Source: Notospermus geniculatus
Lineage: Eukaryota > Nemertea > Pilidiophora > Heteronemertea > Lineidae
Reading direction: 5' to 3'
Assembly (NCBI GenBank): GCA_002633025.1
Contig: NMRB01000719.1
Span: forward strand, 96,215 to 160,214
Length of the DNA: 64,000 nucleotides
The position numbers and the translations under genes are program-made. Under the pieces are notes generated by a model that made no database searches, was not told the origin of the DNA, and saw nothing but the letters and a program-made list of their open reading frames with translations. Shown piece after piece: positions 38,640 through 51,462 of the stretch; the stretch's first letter is position 1, and each line of letters begins with the position of its first letter.

Positions 38640-41600
38640 TCAGTGAAGAACCTCTAAAACATACCACGATTCCTTCACTAATCCTCAGCAACATACGCAG
38701 TCGGTTGATAGTTGTAAACCATGCGACAGTTGTACCAAGAATCAATCCCGTACATCATGGTAATTAATGACTAATTAGAAAAAAAGTCATGTGATACATA
38801 TTTGATGAAAGGTGTGATGGGGTCAGGAGGTATGTTCGGTCATGAAGGTGGCTCGGTTTCTTATGGGAATCGACCAGGCGTCTTAAAGGGACCATCTAAA
38901 GCATGCTGATTCGTCTGCTACTATTTCACTATTAAAGAGACTATGAGGCCTAGGAATAGGAGCAGTCAGCCAACAGATTGCCAACAGATGGCAGCAAAGT
39001 TCTAGCGGACCAATGTTCAGGAAAATCTACGTGATTGCTGCTCGATCAATAATGACTGGGTCCGCTATATGCATTGAATTGGGCCGTAGTGACACCTATT
39101 GGTCAACTCGCTGACAGCACTCGCTGACAGCTCCTATTGTCTGCAAGTAAGGATGAGCTGAGTTGAAATACGAGATGATTCAAATTGGCAAAAAGTGAAA
39201 GACTGATTCATCTAGTCACTCGTATTGCGTATTCTTTGTCTCCAGTTAAAATGAAATAATTGTGGGGACCTAAAATAAATGTTGATATTGGCAGAGTGAA
39301 AGTGGCTGCACGACGAATGTTATGTTTCTAAATAAAGAACCACGTGCCCCATCTGCTGATAATCTAATTTCAATTTGTTTAAAAAATAATGCAGATCAGA
39401 TGCCGAACGTAAAAACTTATTCAATGAATATTGTATCTTTATGATGTCTGTATAGAGAGGTCAAGAGTTGGCCGATGCACAGTATACGGATACGTATCGA
39501 AGGCATATGTCGCTGGTATCGCGTACAAGAAAGGACAAAAGAGAATGCGTTTGTGTTCATACTTCCTCACGTCAAGTGGTCTACCAATTGATTCATATGA
39601 CACTGTTAATGAGGACCTAATGCATTCTCCAGTGTCAAGATGGCACACGAAGTGGCCCTTACCATTGGCCCACTTTACCCCAGTGTTATTGGAGATGCAA
39701 TACATTCTCCAATGTGATTTCACACGGCAGATCCTCCTGCTGTCCACCCAGATCACGTCAGCGACGTGACCTCGCTGTTGGAGAGTGTCGGATTAACTCA
39801 GAAGCGGCAAATCAAAGATTGTTTTGCACAAAGCTGATGAGATATGATCATAAAAATACGATAAATCGTTTTGGTTAAACCTCCCGACGTGTCCAGTCTC
39901 TCATGAAGGTGTCCGGGAGATGTGGGCCGTGTCGGCGGAGGATTAGGTTCCTCTTGTCAAAAACACGAGTCGTACATTAATGGTCATAATCACGATTTGT
40001 ATATTCATAAGGGGCCCATAGTAAATTTTGTTTATGAACACAACTTGTACTGGTGTGTCCTGTGTTGTTTCGTATCTCTAGCTACGTAGTGTAGCTTTTG
40101 GCTACAAGAGCCCCACACTCGTCCCCAGTGTTTAGTTGGCCATTAGGTATAGCCTAGACCCAGTAAAACACTGGCATGATTGGCACCAAAAAGTGAAGGA
40201 TCATCAATAGGCGGCGCTGTTTGACAGTGGATCCAAATAAGATTCGTACACCGACAAGAAGCGCTGAGATGGTCTGAGAGATGATTTCCCACGCTTCATT
40301 CAACACAGTCATACGTCTGCTTCCTAAAACATGTTGCACCTGATCTTATTTACATGAACAATAACCGGGATAAAAAGCCTTTAAACCACAGGTCTTCCTT
40401 TATCATGATGGTGATACTGCCATGAGCTCTTTTCCACACCACGAGTTGGCCGACTTTGACCTTCAATGCAGAAAGTGTCCCTTCCCATTGGTCATATTAC
40501 CACAGCTTTATGGTGTTAGATTGTGTACGAAGCCATCAGCCGGTTGTATTTCCTTCATGTCGCTTGATTGGAGGTGTAATAACGGGAAGAAAAAATACNC
40601 CTACTTTTCAAGGTCACAAACATCAAAGTTTGTCTGAAACTACGCGAATGGCAGATATTGTCAAATATGGCTTGTATGATTCTGATATGGCTTATGTCTT
40701 CCACCACTGTGCTAAAAAGCCAAGCGGGCACAGTGCCATTGGCACTATTTTTCAATCACCCTGTCTGATCAGGTTGAACTCCTGTCCTGGGTCTTGTAGT
40801 TGTCAAAAATAAAACCCGTGTAAGGCCTATATTATCTCACCTGGGGGGGGGGGGTAAACTGTTTGCCTGTTTCTTCAAGTCCATGCAAAAACGTAAAGAA
40901 ATGGTGGACCTTTGATACCATATATCCGTTGATATCTAAAGTCTGCAATGAAACGAGTGGAGTTTTTGCTCATCACTTGTAGCAGCTGGTACTAAATGGC
41001 AGAGCAAGAAAAAACTCAAGATCAAACCGGCATTAATTCACGGTGTACAGGTAAAACTATGCCAGATGTCATCGTTAATCTATCTTTCTCTATGATAGAT
41101 GCCTCGCTATCATTACACAGTGTTATTCTATTGTTTTAGTGAGAGATCAAGTGTTTGTTTAATGTGCACGTAAAACGAACCATGGATCTTGTACGGAGGT
41201 GGTTAGTCTGCAGATCTTGGGATCTCTTCGTATTGCTGAAGTTGAACCAGCACCCGGTGTTACATCCGCAAACCAACTGTCTTTGTAACTTTTCATGATT
41301 TGGTGTATTACTGCCGCACGGAAATTTCAGCGCGCAAAAATAATAAATTGCTGACATTTATAGGAGAACTGGGGGAATAAATTTTGGTTGTTTACCCTCG
41401 GGTTGAGTGGCCCACTCTTTCAGGGATGATACCTTCCTTCCATCAGGACGCATCAGGTAATTCAACGCAACCACGGGTGCGTATAAAACATCAACTCATA
41501 TCGCACGCACCGGTGAGCACAGATAAGATTCCGATCCACAATTTACATCGACTCAATGGAAACCATTACTCGTCTGCGAGAATTATCGATAGTGGGATTA

Positions 41601-42334
41601 AATATTGAAACGCGCCATGGTCAGAAATGGGTTTTTTTTCTTCCTGTGTTTCCAGCATTAAGATGTATATTAAGCGACAGGTAACAGAAAAAGAAATTGG
41701 TCAAATGTTGTGTTGTGGTTACTGGACCCCCCCCCCCCCGAAAAGCATTAGATTGTGTGCCTGCACGTCTGAGGTTTGGGGTTCGAATCCCAGCTGCTCG
41801 ACAGTGCGCCTGACACGTCTGACGATGAGGACTTCAAAGTAAACTCCAGCAGGAAGCAGACGAGATTATTTCCTACTTTTTGCCCACATTTTATTCTGAT
41901 ATATCGCTCTTTTATTTGCTAATCGTGTTGAACAGCTGAAGAGGAAGCTACATGCACCAATGCATCAGCTAATAACGTTTACTTTTCTCCCTTGAATTTG
42001 TGTTAAAGAAAAAAAAAGTTACTTTAAATTTTTAGTGGAAAAATTAAGAGCACTCTCAGTTCGACAATCGGTATGTTCGCTTTGATTCATTCCTCTGAGA
42101 AAAGAAGAGTAGTTTTTATGCTTGTCAGTTGTACGTTTGGAGCAAACTCCCTAAAATCATCGATCCCTTAGAAAGTTCTGAAAGGCTATACTCAGAGTCA
42201 GGAATATTTAAAGTTGCCTCTCAGTCTGCCTGGAGGAGGGATCGCTGTAGCAAGATAGCTCAGCGATTAGGTGACAGGATCCAACCGAAGTATGGGGAGG
42301 AAATCGTCTAGAAAGTGATAGAAAACAGCACTCC
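38640..42334. other. Long stretch without supported genes
   Basis: Several short open frames occur, none with domain or splice support. A single N lies at 40,599. After it, CTACTTTTCAAGGTCACA matches part of the repeat at 10,565-11,640, so a fragment of that repeat is present. A C homopolymer lies near 41,730. Confidence 0.4.
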
Positions 42335-42469
42335 GTTTCTAGCATCTTGCCAAAATTAGGTCATCATCGTTGTGATTTCCCCCACTGTGGGATGGGAGAT
42401 CCAATCATCTCTCAGGACGAGAATCTCCATGGTGATGACCTAATTTGGCAAGATGGCTGCTAGCGAAAC
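42335..42469. mobile_element. 135 bp hairpin element
   Basis: TAGCATCTTGCCAAAATTAG and then GTCATCA are inverted as TGATGAC and CTAATTTGGCAAGATGGCTG. The loop spans about 42,370-42,425. A short MITE is the likely origin. Confidence 0.8.
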
Positions 42470-44454
42470 TCGTCAGTTTTCTCGAATCACTTCACTGACT
42501 GAAACTATCGTATATGTCGGTTGGTACTGAAGTCCGCACGTTCGTGAAATTAAAACTTGCCTGGTCTCAACTGACCCCGTAGCTGACCCCCAATCATTCG
42601 CCTACTAAGAATTAGGCCTACCCGAACTCATCTCCGTCCGTCAGTGAAGTTACCTCAAACTACCCGAAGGTCCCGTAGATGATAATGAATTAATGATCAT
42701 CTTATTGGTGGCATCATTTTGAACGATTACCAGGTAATCAACTCGTAATGAAAATTGACAAATTGGTCACATTTTGACTCGAGTATATGAAGGCACTCCA
42801 CTAATAGACATACAATGTAGATGGATATGTGCATGTCCTTCGAGTTTTTACTCCTATATCTCGCTACCATTATCAGTCGTTTAACGAAGTTGGCAGCAGA
42901 ATTAATTATCTCATCCCGAATGAGAAACCCGCAGGACTATACCGCTACTAGGAGGCGCTGTGAACGGTTGTGCCTTTTTCGAGGTCTCGGTCCGTGTTGC
43001 ACTGCGTCAAGTTTGACGTCTTCGGTCCAGTCGCTCTCACACAGCGCCGACCTGTGGGGATAAAAAGTTTTGCCGGTGTAAAGTTTTTCAGTGTTTCCGT
43101 GTGTCAGTGTTCCCCCTATTGTTCTGGAAACACTGGCAGATAGATCGACACATTTCTCTGTGTGTCCCCTATTGTCGAGTCGCAGCTTATTCCGTCAGAC
43201 AATACCAGGGGAACACTCGCAGATGGGGAACGCTCGAAAACGTTACACCGGTTCCTCATTGGATGAGTCAGTGACGTGCCGAAAGTATTTTGTAAACACC
43301 AGGTTTCGTTTGTTGCTGGTTTACTTTGAGATGATTCCTCATTCCCTGGTCATTTTCTCCTCGGTAGTATCATACAAGTGTACGTGTCCCCTCCTCAGAA
43401 ACAGAGGAAAGTCATGTCACTCTCTGAACTGACGTGACTCTACCTCTTCAGTTATTTTCATGGCCTCAAATATCGGAGATTGATCGCCGAATTCATTTTG
43501 TTGTAGATAGCTCTAAGTTCAATATTATTCATCCCAAATGTTGGAAGCCCGTATGAGCAGGAAACATCAGCTGGACGGGATGTGGTACTTGGACTAAAAA
43601 CAAAATACTGGTGCTAATCGATCATACGGTTGAATGAATGTGGAATGATTGATCTGCCAACACAAACCATGTGATGGATGGTGATGGTCAAAGTTTGCTT
43701 TTAAACCTGATAAAAATACAAGAAATCCAACAAATTCAAAGAATCAGAAGAGCTCTGTTTTACCCATTTGAAAAATTGACATCTGTTTGAGAGAATCGTT
43801 ATCAACAAGTCAACAATTCTCGAGAAAAGCCTTGATAAACTTCAGCAAATCCTAGGGTCAGGTGGGCCTTCAATGATTGGTCCAATTGTCATCACGTGAT
43901 CTGCTCATTCGCACCTCAATGAAAAGAAGAGTTCGTCTTCACACCCCGGTAGCCACAGATACACATCTTGTTGAACATATCGCAGGTATCAAAGATTAAA
44001 TTCCCATGTGCTAAACTTGCTCCACAGAAGGTAAAAAACGGATTTTTTGTGCAAATACCAACGTTGCTTCGAATGAGTACTTGTTTCTCGTGATAGTCTA
44101 CCCGTTGAGAGTTTGTTTAGAGAATGTCCGCTATGCCCAGAGGGAGTTCTCTTCATACAGACACCATCACCAAATTACACCCGATACGCCAGGAATGGCA
44201 AAAAGTTCAGACCTTGTTGAAGATTGGCGTTTCCTCTTCCGTGTCTGTTGGTTGGGTGGGGTGGATCCGAGCCGTGGATTCCCGTCATAAAACACAAAAA
44301 TCTGAGGATTACTGACTTGGCACGATTCGTTAACATTGACAATTGATTACAGATAATCACATAATCTCTTTCTGTGTTGGAGGATGCGCATGCTTCTGAG
44401 ATTCTACGGCCTGTTGTGATAAGGACTATAGCTACTGTGAGGTACCAACAATAT
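42470..44454. other. Stretch without supported genes
   Basis: No exon with good splice sites and no clear repeat except short GTGT/ACACT words near 43,085-43,215. Confidence 0.4.
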
Positions 44455-44695
44455 TCAGAGGTAGGCCTACCACCAATCCTGACCTAGATTCCGCGGTACC
44501 ACCAATCCTGGCCTAGATTCAGAGTACCGCAAATCCTGACCCAGATTCAGAGGCACCACCAACCCTGACCTAGATTCAGAGGTACCACCAATCCTGACCT
44601 AGATTCAGAGGTACCACCAATCCTGACCTAGATTCAGAGGTGCCACCAACCCTGACCTAGATTCAGAGGTACCACCAACCCTGACCTAGAAGAGT
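44455..44695. repeat. 29 bp minisatellite, about 8 units
   Basis: The consensus is AGAGGTACCACCAATCCTGA followed by CCTAGATTC. Units differ by one to four bases, with short spacing changes in the first three. Units are contiguous, without spacers of the kind CRISPR arrays have. Confidence 0.9.
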
Positions 44696-45131
44696 CCGAG
44701 CAGTTCCTTCGCTTGTCGATTTTCTATCTGATCTGGCCTTCGTGTTGACTCCCTGGCTTAGATTCAATCACAGTTCCTTTGCATGTCAAATTGAATGTTC
44801 TGGACTGATTTGCCATCGATGGTCGTGTTCTTTCAAGAGGCCTATTCAACTCCCTGGGGAGCGTACAACCAAACAGGTTGAAATTCAAGACCAGCGCTGC
44901 AGGCTGGCCGAACAAAGACGCCATCTCATCAGTCATGTCAGTAGCTACCCTCTCAAACACCTGGTTGAGGTGAGCCTCCCGCGATGGTCAGAGAACCTAA
45001 ACACCATCAGCGTTGGAGCTGATTAAACCAAAAGCATTAGAACAGCATCTGGTGAACTTCGGTACCAAAGAGATGGACATCGTGATGGCACTCTCACATT
45101 GTTGGTTTCCACACTTTTTCATCTCGTTCCA

Positions 45132-45385
45132 TCAATTGTCCGTCAGTCTGAGTCCAATCTCTTGATGGATATCTTGCAGGGGCATAAATGGGATCACATC
45201 AAGCGAGCGATCTGATGAGCTGAATACGAAATGAGATTCACTTGTCTTGGCGTCTTCTTTGTTTGGTTTTGGTTCATTAAGTGACGATCTCTCCGACGAA
45301 GCAAAGGGGTTGAGGGAGAACTGTTCCTCTTGTTGATTGGTGACCATTTGGCCTTGGTGCAGGTCAAAGAAATTCAACACTTTCA
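45132..45385 (-). CDS. Candidate terminal exon, unknown protein
   Basis: After a good acceptor (TTCATGATATTCTCAG) the frame reads KVLNFFDLHQGQMVTNQQEE, then a Ser/Asn/Lys-rich tail ending EIGLRLTDN and a stop, 254 bases, entered in phase 1. The composition looks like a cytoplasmic tail. No upstream exons were identified with confidence, and no family recognised. Confidence 0.3.
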
Positions 45386-46424
45386 CTGAGAATATCATGA
45401 ACCCGAAAAACAAGAATCAGAGAGACCTATCGCGAAAGAATGATCTCAATGTTGACCTTATTATGTGAGGAATCATTGGCCTGTAATTAGCAACCAATCT
45501 TCAGCTTCTAAAAACAATAGAACGATCTTTTATCATCTCGATGTTTTCCTTACAAATTGAATGACAAGAAGTATACTCAGCGAAATGGGGATAAGAAAGA
45601 TTTGATGACGAGTTCCGCCTCCACATTCTACCTGTTTCCTACTCTCCATTTTCAAGCCGGGTTTCTTCAGGTTTTACGTCCCGCAGGCCGTGGAGGGACT
45701 TTCTTTCACGATGAGCTCTACCGTCTCGGAAATGGTAAAGTTATCATTGAGCAGTCATGCCATCAATATCGCTGTGGTTCTCCCATTATAACCAAGTTCA
45801 AGTAGAGGGCTACTTTTGGTAGCTGTATTACCAAAGGTTGTGGTCTGTCGGCCAGGATTTCTCACTCCCCGCTCACTCCCACCAGCCAGTTCCTCCACAA
45901 CTCTGTCTAGTTTGGCAAACCATACGTCAACAGTGTGTGTGTGCGTGTGGCTTGGGTTTCTGTTATTTTTTGTAATGAGTGTGGTATCGTGTAAAGTGAG
46001 GAATGGCCAAAGATCGTAGGTAGGATAAGTACAACATTTATGTTATCATGCAGTGCTATGTAAATCAGACATCCCGATCTTCTGATTAGTATACCGTCCG
46101 CATCATGAAGACTGTGGAGGTACTACTGTGGTGATGAGTTCACCTGGTGAAAAACGGACCACCAAAACTACATCAACATCAACTGAACGAAACTCCTCTT
46201 CGTGGAGGTAATGAAGTTGCCTAAGTGGGCTGAGTGGGCCTCGGGAAAGGCAGGCCACTCCTCTTACGGTCCTAGCATAAGAGCTCCAGGCATTACTTGG
46301 ATCTGTTTGTTGGTCGATGGGGAAAGGGATGCAGGGATAACCCAAGATGGGCCCCTACCTTTTACATCGGTATGAGTACGGAAGTGATTGCCTTCCAAGT
46401 TGAGTGGAAAGGTTAATGGCATGG

Positions 46425-46625
46425 TCAACATTGATGTGGAATAGGTGGGGACTCAACTCTAATCCCTGTGGAACACGACTGGCCAAAACATTAGACCTGG
46501 AAGTGAGCAATCAGTTGACTGTGTTCTCATCATAGATGATGAATAAGTGGGGACTTTAAGGTGATCCCTGTGGAACACCACTTGTCAAAACAACAGTCGG
46601 CATGGAAGCCATGATGACAACAATG
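46425..46625 (-). mobile_element. LINE reverse-transcriptase relic, two short copies
   Basis: On the minus strand one fragment reads TSGVPQGSP then SPHLFII, and a second about 95 bases away reads SRVPQGLELSPHLFHINVDH. GVPQGS-x-LSPxLF is the conserved motif just before the catalytic YxDD region of non-LTR reverse transcriptases. Both are broken and short. Confidence 0.5.
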
Positions 46626-47570
46626 AAGAAACGAGCTGCGGCAGTTTTTGCAGCCCGTTGTTACCTACCATATCAATCATTTAACGTTTCCTATGTAGAC
46701 ATCATTTTAATCATGCCGTCGGCTATACCATCACTAAAAAAAGTCAATTACTGAGTCGGAAGCTGCATGTATATCAATGAGATATTAGCTCTTGATTGCT
46801 GTGACTTGTTTTTCAACAAGGAATCACTTGATAATAAAAGGTTCGTTGAAGGTTTTCACTCTCTAGAAAGTCTATCACGAGGTTGATTCAGATGATTGGC
46901 TGTATGATGAGAATGAACCAATTAAGACACCTTTGGAGTGTAAACAGTTGGTGATTATGGCGAGTAGAATTGCCATGTGAAGATTTTACCAAGTCAAACT
47001 GTGGACGAGAGGAAACAAGTTTTGTTTTGGAAGTCGAAGCCATGTCAGGGCCATGATCGTGGTGTTTGTTGGGGTGGAGGTAGCAAAGGGATTAGGCCAA
47101 GGCCATGGTGTAGCCGAGTGGGGCAATGGGTATGCTATTGAAAAAAAAGGGGAAGAGTCCAAGAGAGTCGTCAATAGCTACGACCGCTATCTGCAGGCGA
47201 AGTGTAGCTGTGAGTAACTCATCTGGACGCGAGTTTTAAAATCTATCTAGGATTTCAAAGCTTACCATTCGGATGAAAGTGATTTGCACGGGAACATGGT
47301 TTGAGTGTTGTGTTTCACTCAGGCCACATGGCAAGGTAAAACAAGCCACAGAACCGAGTTGTCTGCATTCAAAAAAAACTCGTTCGACAGAGTGGAAAGA
47401 GAGAGGGGGATTATTATACGAGATTGATTTAAAGAGAAATCATTTGTGGCGAGAAATATCTTAAGCTTTGAAAACAGCCGTGGATTCAAAAGTTATAGTG
47501 TGTTCCACGACTGGGGATACCCATCTACAGCCCTGTTAGCAATCCGTCATGCCACTACTTCCTGGGGGAG
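46626..47570. other. Stretch without supported genes
   Basis: Nothing beyond short chance frames. Confidence 0.4.
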
Positions 47571-47734
47571 CAGGGCCGTATTTAAAGGGGGTGAGGGGGC
47601 AGTTGCCCCCCTGAACCAACCAAAAAGCGTGATTTTCATGCGGATTTTGGGCAAAAAACGGCAAAAAGAGGTCTTCTGTCCCCCTGAGAGGCTCCTGCCC
47701 CCCCCCCCGGACCAAAAAGTTAAATACGGCCCTG
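47571..47734. mobile_element. 164 bp CAGGGCCGTATTTA MITE (hAT-like)
   Basis: CAGGGCCGTATTTAA is inverted at the right end (TTAAATACGGCCCTG). Flanks are similar 8-mers (TGGGGGAG/TGGAGGGA). The interior has G and C runs. Confidence 0.85.
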
Positions 47735-48177
47735 TGGAGGGATTTCTTCGTACACGAGGGGTCGATTATGTAGAATGAAAATGTAGTAATGAGTGAGAGC
47801 CGACGATCAGCCGTTTACAGGCTTACATCCTCAGGTTGGTGCTTGAGAGATGAATGGCCTAAGTTTGAGTTCTACCAGCTGAGGAAAGCCGAGGGATGTT
47901 ATGGCCCATTCACATTGAACTGTGGGATGTAAAAACCAGTTGGAACGTGTGGATAGTACGCCAGTAATTCTCAATGTGTAGAGCAGAAGGCAGCTGTAAA
48001 CCTTTATCATGAAATACTCACAGTTTTTATTATCTTTCCTCGGCAATTTGGTGAAGTTTGTTTGTAAAGTTCTTTCAAATTTACCGACATTCTGCATGCT
48101 TTAATGTGATAGTTATTACCTGGGTTGCAGACTATTAAATCGATTCCATTTTGTGTTTGAAGGAAGGTTTAGAAATA

Positions 48178-48242
48178 CCACATGTACCATGACCACATGT
48201 ACCAAGACCACATGTACCATGACCACATGTACCATGACCACG
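48178..48242. repeat. 15 bp tandem repeat, 4 units
   Basis: ACCACATGTACCATG repeats about four times with one A/T change. Confidence 0.9.
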
Positions 48243-48268
48243 GGGAAAGAAAACGGTGACACGGTGAC

Positions 48269-48523
48269 TTTAAAGGGCCACGATATTGCCACTTTTGATC
48301 GGCAGCCGGCGCCACCGGCGGTGATTGCGTCATTCTCCAATACCGTAGTTGCATTTCGCCCCAGTGACACTGAGTGTTGTACATTACAATACGATACATA
48401 CGTGGATACCCTAGAAACGAGAGTTACACTATATGGGGCGGGGTTGATAAGCAGTAGCTTAACAACGTTGTCAATAGAGGTCTCCCTAAGAACAGGAAAG
48501 AGAAGGAATCACTGCCCCTTTAA
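48269..48523. mobile_element. MITE with TTTAAAGGG ends
   Basis: TTTAAAGGGCCACGATATTG faces an inverted, more diverged AATCACTGCCCCTTTAAA. Related to the element at 37,566-37,853. Confidence 0.7.
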
Positions 48524-48837
48524 AAACGCCTGTTGCGCAACATCAAAACTTCGCTTCAGAAGTATTTGTTTGTATTCGTGTCTGACAGTGAAAGTAATTT
48601 TGTTTGTCGGTTTGAAATATTGCCACAATAGAAGGTCATCGTTTTGTGATAGATGCAATATGACGTCTTATCTCATAAGTTCATCGATCAGAAAAGTTTG
48701 AATGCCGCATCAATCTTTTCTTATTCCAAGGCCAGTCAGTTTTTTACAAGTTTTTGCGACTCTAGTGATAAATGTTGTTTCCCATTCTCTCGTCGTGTTC
48801 GAGAATTTACTTGACGCAGTTTTCATGTCTCCACTGA

Positions 48838-48940
48838 GGGCCGTATTCACAGGTCACACTTTATCCTAAAGTATAGCTTAAGTTGAACTTTCTCAATGCT
48901 TGTAAGACTTTAATGAAAGTGTGACCCGTGAATACGGCCC
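48838..48940. mobile_element. 103 bp hairpin MITE with TGA duplication
   Basis: GGGCCGTATTCACAGGTCAC is inverted as GTGACCCGTGAATACGGCCC, with TGA on both outer sides. The 3 bp duplication would fit a Harbinger-like origin. Confidence 0.85.
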
Positions 48941-48943
48941 TGA

Positions 48944-50119
48944 ATGTTTCTGCCATAAGACCAGCACAAGTGATATCGTGATATCGTGGCGGTCTGCAAT
49001 ATGGAGACATCAAGTCACGAAGCGTCACCAAACCATCTCTCAGACAAGATACCGTGGGAATATTGTACGAGAATCACATAACATTCAAAAACCACAAAAC
49101 GGAAACTAATGCCCAGGACATCATTTCCGTTTATATTTCCGGTATGCGGGAAGAGTAAACTGGTCGCTCGTCCTAACCGTATGTCATCCATCATATCAGT
49201 ATTGGCTTACAGTGTCATCCTCGTAATTGATTTTTGAGAGAAAAATTCCATCTGACGGTGACGGCCACTATTCTTGGCCAGTCTCAGCATCCTCCCCGGT
49301 TATCTTTGCAACCAGAACATTATTAACAAGATGTTTTTGAGTTTGTAAGAATGTGTGACTGAGTTTTATTGTCGTCACGAACAGTGTCTGTCCGTGTCAA
49401 TAAGTGCATTGTCAAGGGCCAACACAGTGCCTTGGCTTCGACCCTTTGCACTTACAATGTGAATATTTTGTTGATAAAATCACGATACAATACAAGAGCC
49501 AGTAGCTCAAATAATTAAAATTCTGCTCGACAATACTAAGTCTTTCCGGGGATGCTTCAGTTTAGGTTAATTTTAGACTGTTTCCTAAATGATACTCAAA
49601 ACGGAGTAGGCGTTTTGGATTCATGTTGGTGAATATGTCACAATGCGGCATGTTTAGAGACAATCAATGACAAGTTAAAATAGACACCAAACATTCAGGT
49701 TCAATACACTGTTATTTCCTAGGCCCTTCTGTTTGAACTCTGTTTACTGCGTGCAGGAAGCTACAGTGATCTGTAGTTGAGCTGCTGTAGTTGATACATG
49801 GTCATTTGGAGAGTCGAAGTCACTGGAATGAGAACTTTAAAGCCCCACTGTATTGATATGAAAAACGCAAATCATCGCCGCGATTCTCGCACGACGTCAG
49901 CGTATTGTAAAATGTACTACACTCTGTCAGAATACATTAGAGCTCTCCCTGCAGTTTTTTCCAATGCGTGCTGAAAACTAGGCATTGATTCTGTGAAGTG
50001 CGTATCAGGCAAGCATTTTGGGGACTTTCACGAGGCTATGGGACCTCTATGTGCACTCTCCTAACTTTTTGAAAATATCGTAAAATTCAATACTGTGGGG
50101 CTTCGATGCCCAGGTCAAT
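48944..50119. other. Stretch without supported genes
   Basis: TTTAAAGCCCCACTGTATTG at about 49,837 resembles one end of the TTAAAGG MITE family. No gene seen. Confidence 0.4.
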
Positions 50120-50395
50120 NNNNNNNNNNNNNNNNNNNNNNNNNNNNNNNNNNNNNNNNNNNNNNNNNNNNNNNNNNNNNNNNNNNNNNNNNNNNNNNNN
50201 NNNNNNNNNNNNNNNNNNNNNNNNNNNNNNNNNNNNNNNNNNNNNNNNNNNNNNNNNNNNNNNNNNNNNNNNNNNNNNNNNNNNNNNNNNNNNNNNNNNN
50301 NNNNNNNNNNNNNNNNNNNNNNNNNNNNNNNNNNNNNNNNNNNNNNNNNNNNNNNNNNNNNNNNNNNNNNNNNNNNNNNNNNNNNNNNNNNNNNN
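50120..50395. other. Assembly gap (276 N)
   Basis: Run of N. Frames drawn across it are meaningless. Confidence 1.
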
Positions 50396-51462
50396 TTGTA
50401 AACGATGTGCTTTCATCTTTCATTAATCAGCTAATTAAGCAAACAATGAGACCCCCCATTTGACTTTTTCGTCATAGATTTCTCGGCAACAACGCGACTG
50501 GGACCTGGCGTTTTATCACCAAATGTTGGGGAATACATATGTGCAGGTGCCGACGTTGAGATAATTTGCAAATTCTAATTCTTAGTAATGATAATTATGT
50601 AATTTGTGCCAAAAATTGGTCAAAAATGAACTTTTTGAATATCTCCCGAATCCTGTTGAATAGTGAAAAAATCTCAACGTCGCGCCCTGCGCACAAATAT
50701 ACTGCTGCCAAATGAAAAGAAACCACTGAAGTGCGATGCCTGATGGACGAGAAAAGTCTTCCCAAAATTTTCATATTTTGGCCTAAACACGCCTACGCTT
50801 TTCGAAATACGCGGGCTATTAAAGTAACCTCCTTATTGTCATTAAAATAGGCCTATGCGCACGGACGCACAGGGTGTACAAAAGCATTGTGCTGGACAAT
50901 ATTTTTGAAAGAGTGTAGGTTTTGGCAACGAACCATGATCAGCTTGTCCTTGACGCCTAATTTTATTAACAATACGTGGTTATTCATAAATAAGACGGTT
51001 CAACCTTCGACCGCCGCACTAAAACGGCGCTGTATGTTTCCACTACCGCCCCCTTAAGTGTGGCACGTTCTACTGTCTTCAGGAATTAGTGCCCCTGAAC
51101 GTGAAACGACGATTCGAAAATACAGTCACTGAGGGTGACTTCTCGCTGAGTGTTCTCGTGTTGGAGCATGAAATGTAGTCTGGTGAATCAATGGATAAGT
51201 TGATGGCGTACCCTGCTTCCTCGTCAACGAAATGGATGGAAGCTTTTTATGGGTATAAGTATCCCTTGACAGGTTGAAGAAGGTGCCTCTATATGTAATA
51301 ACACCTTCGCTCTTACCTGGTTATCGGCCTGCTTCAGACAGACAGACGGACAGACGTTAAGAACGTGATCTCTCACCTCACATGACACGTGCACTTATGT
51401 ATTTTTGCTTGGTTTGTCATCTGGTTGCTGTCTGGTACTTAAGCCACTCAGCCAATAATACA
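50396..51462. other. Stretch without supported genes
   Basis: No exon or repeat that I can support. Confidence 0.4.

Noticed and set aside
39439-39756. Overlapping ORFs of about 105-112 codons on both strands
   Set aside because: No recognisable protein and no splice signals. Both strands open suggests composition, not coding.
40154-40339. 61-codon minus-strand ORF with a hydrophobic end, possible membrane tail
   Set aside because: No acceptor or partner exon convincing enough to support it.
44455-44695. CRISPR-like array
   Set aside because: Contiguous units with no spacers, in an animal genome.
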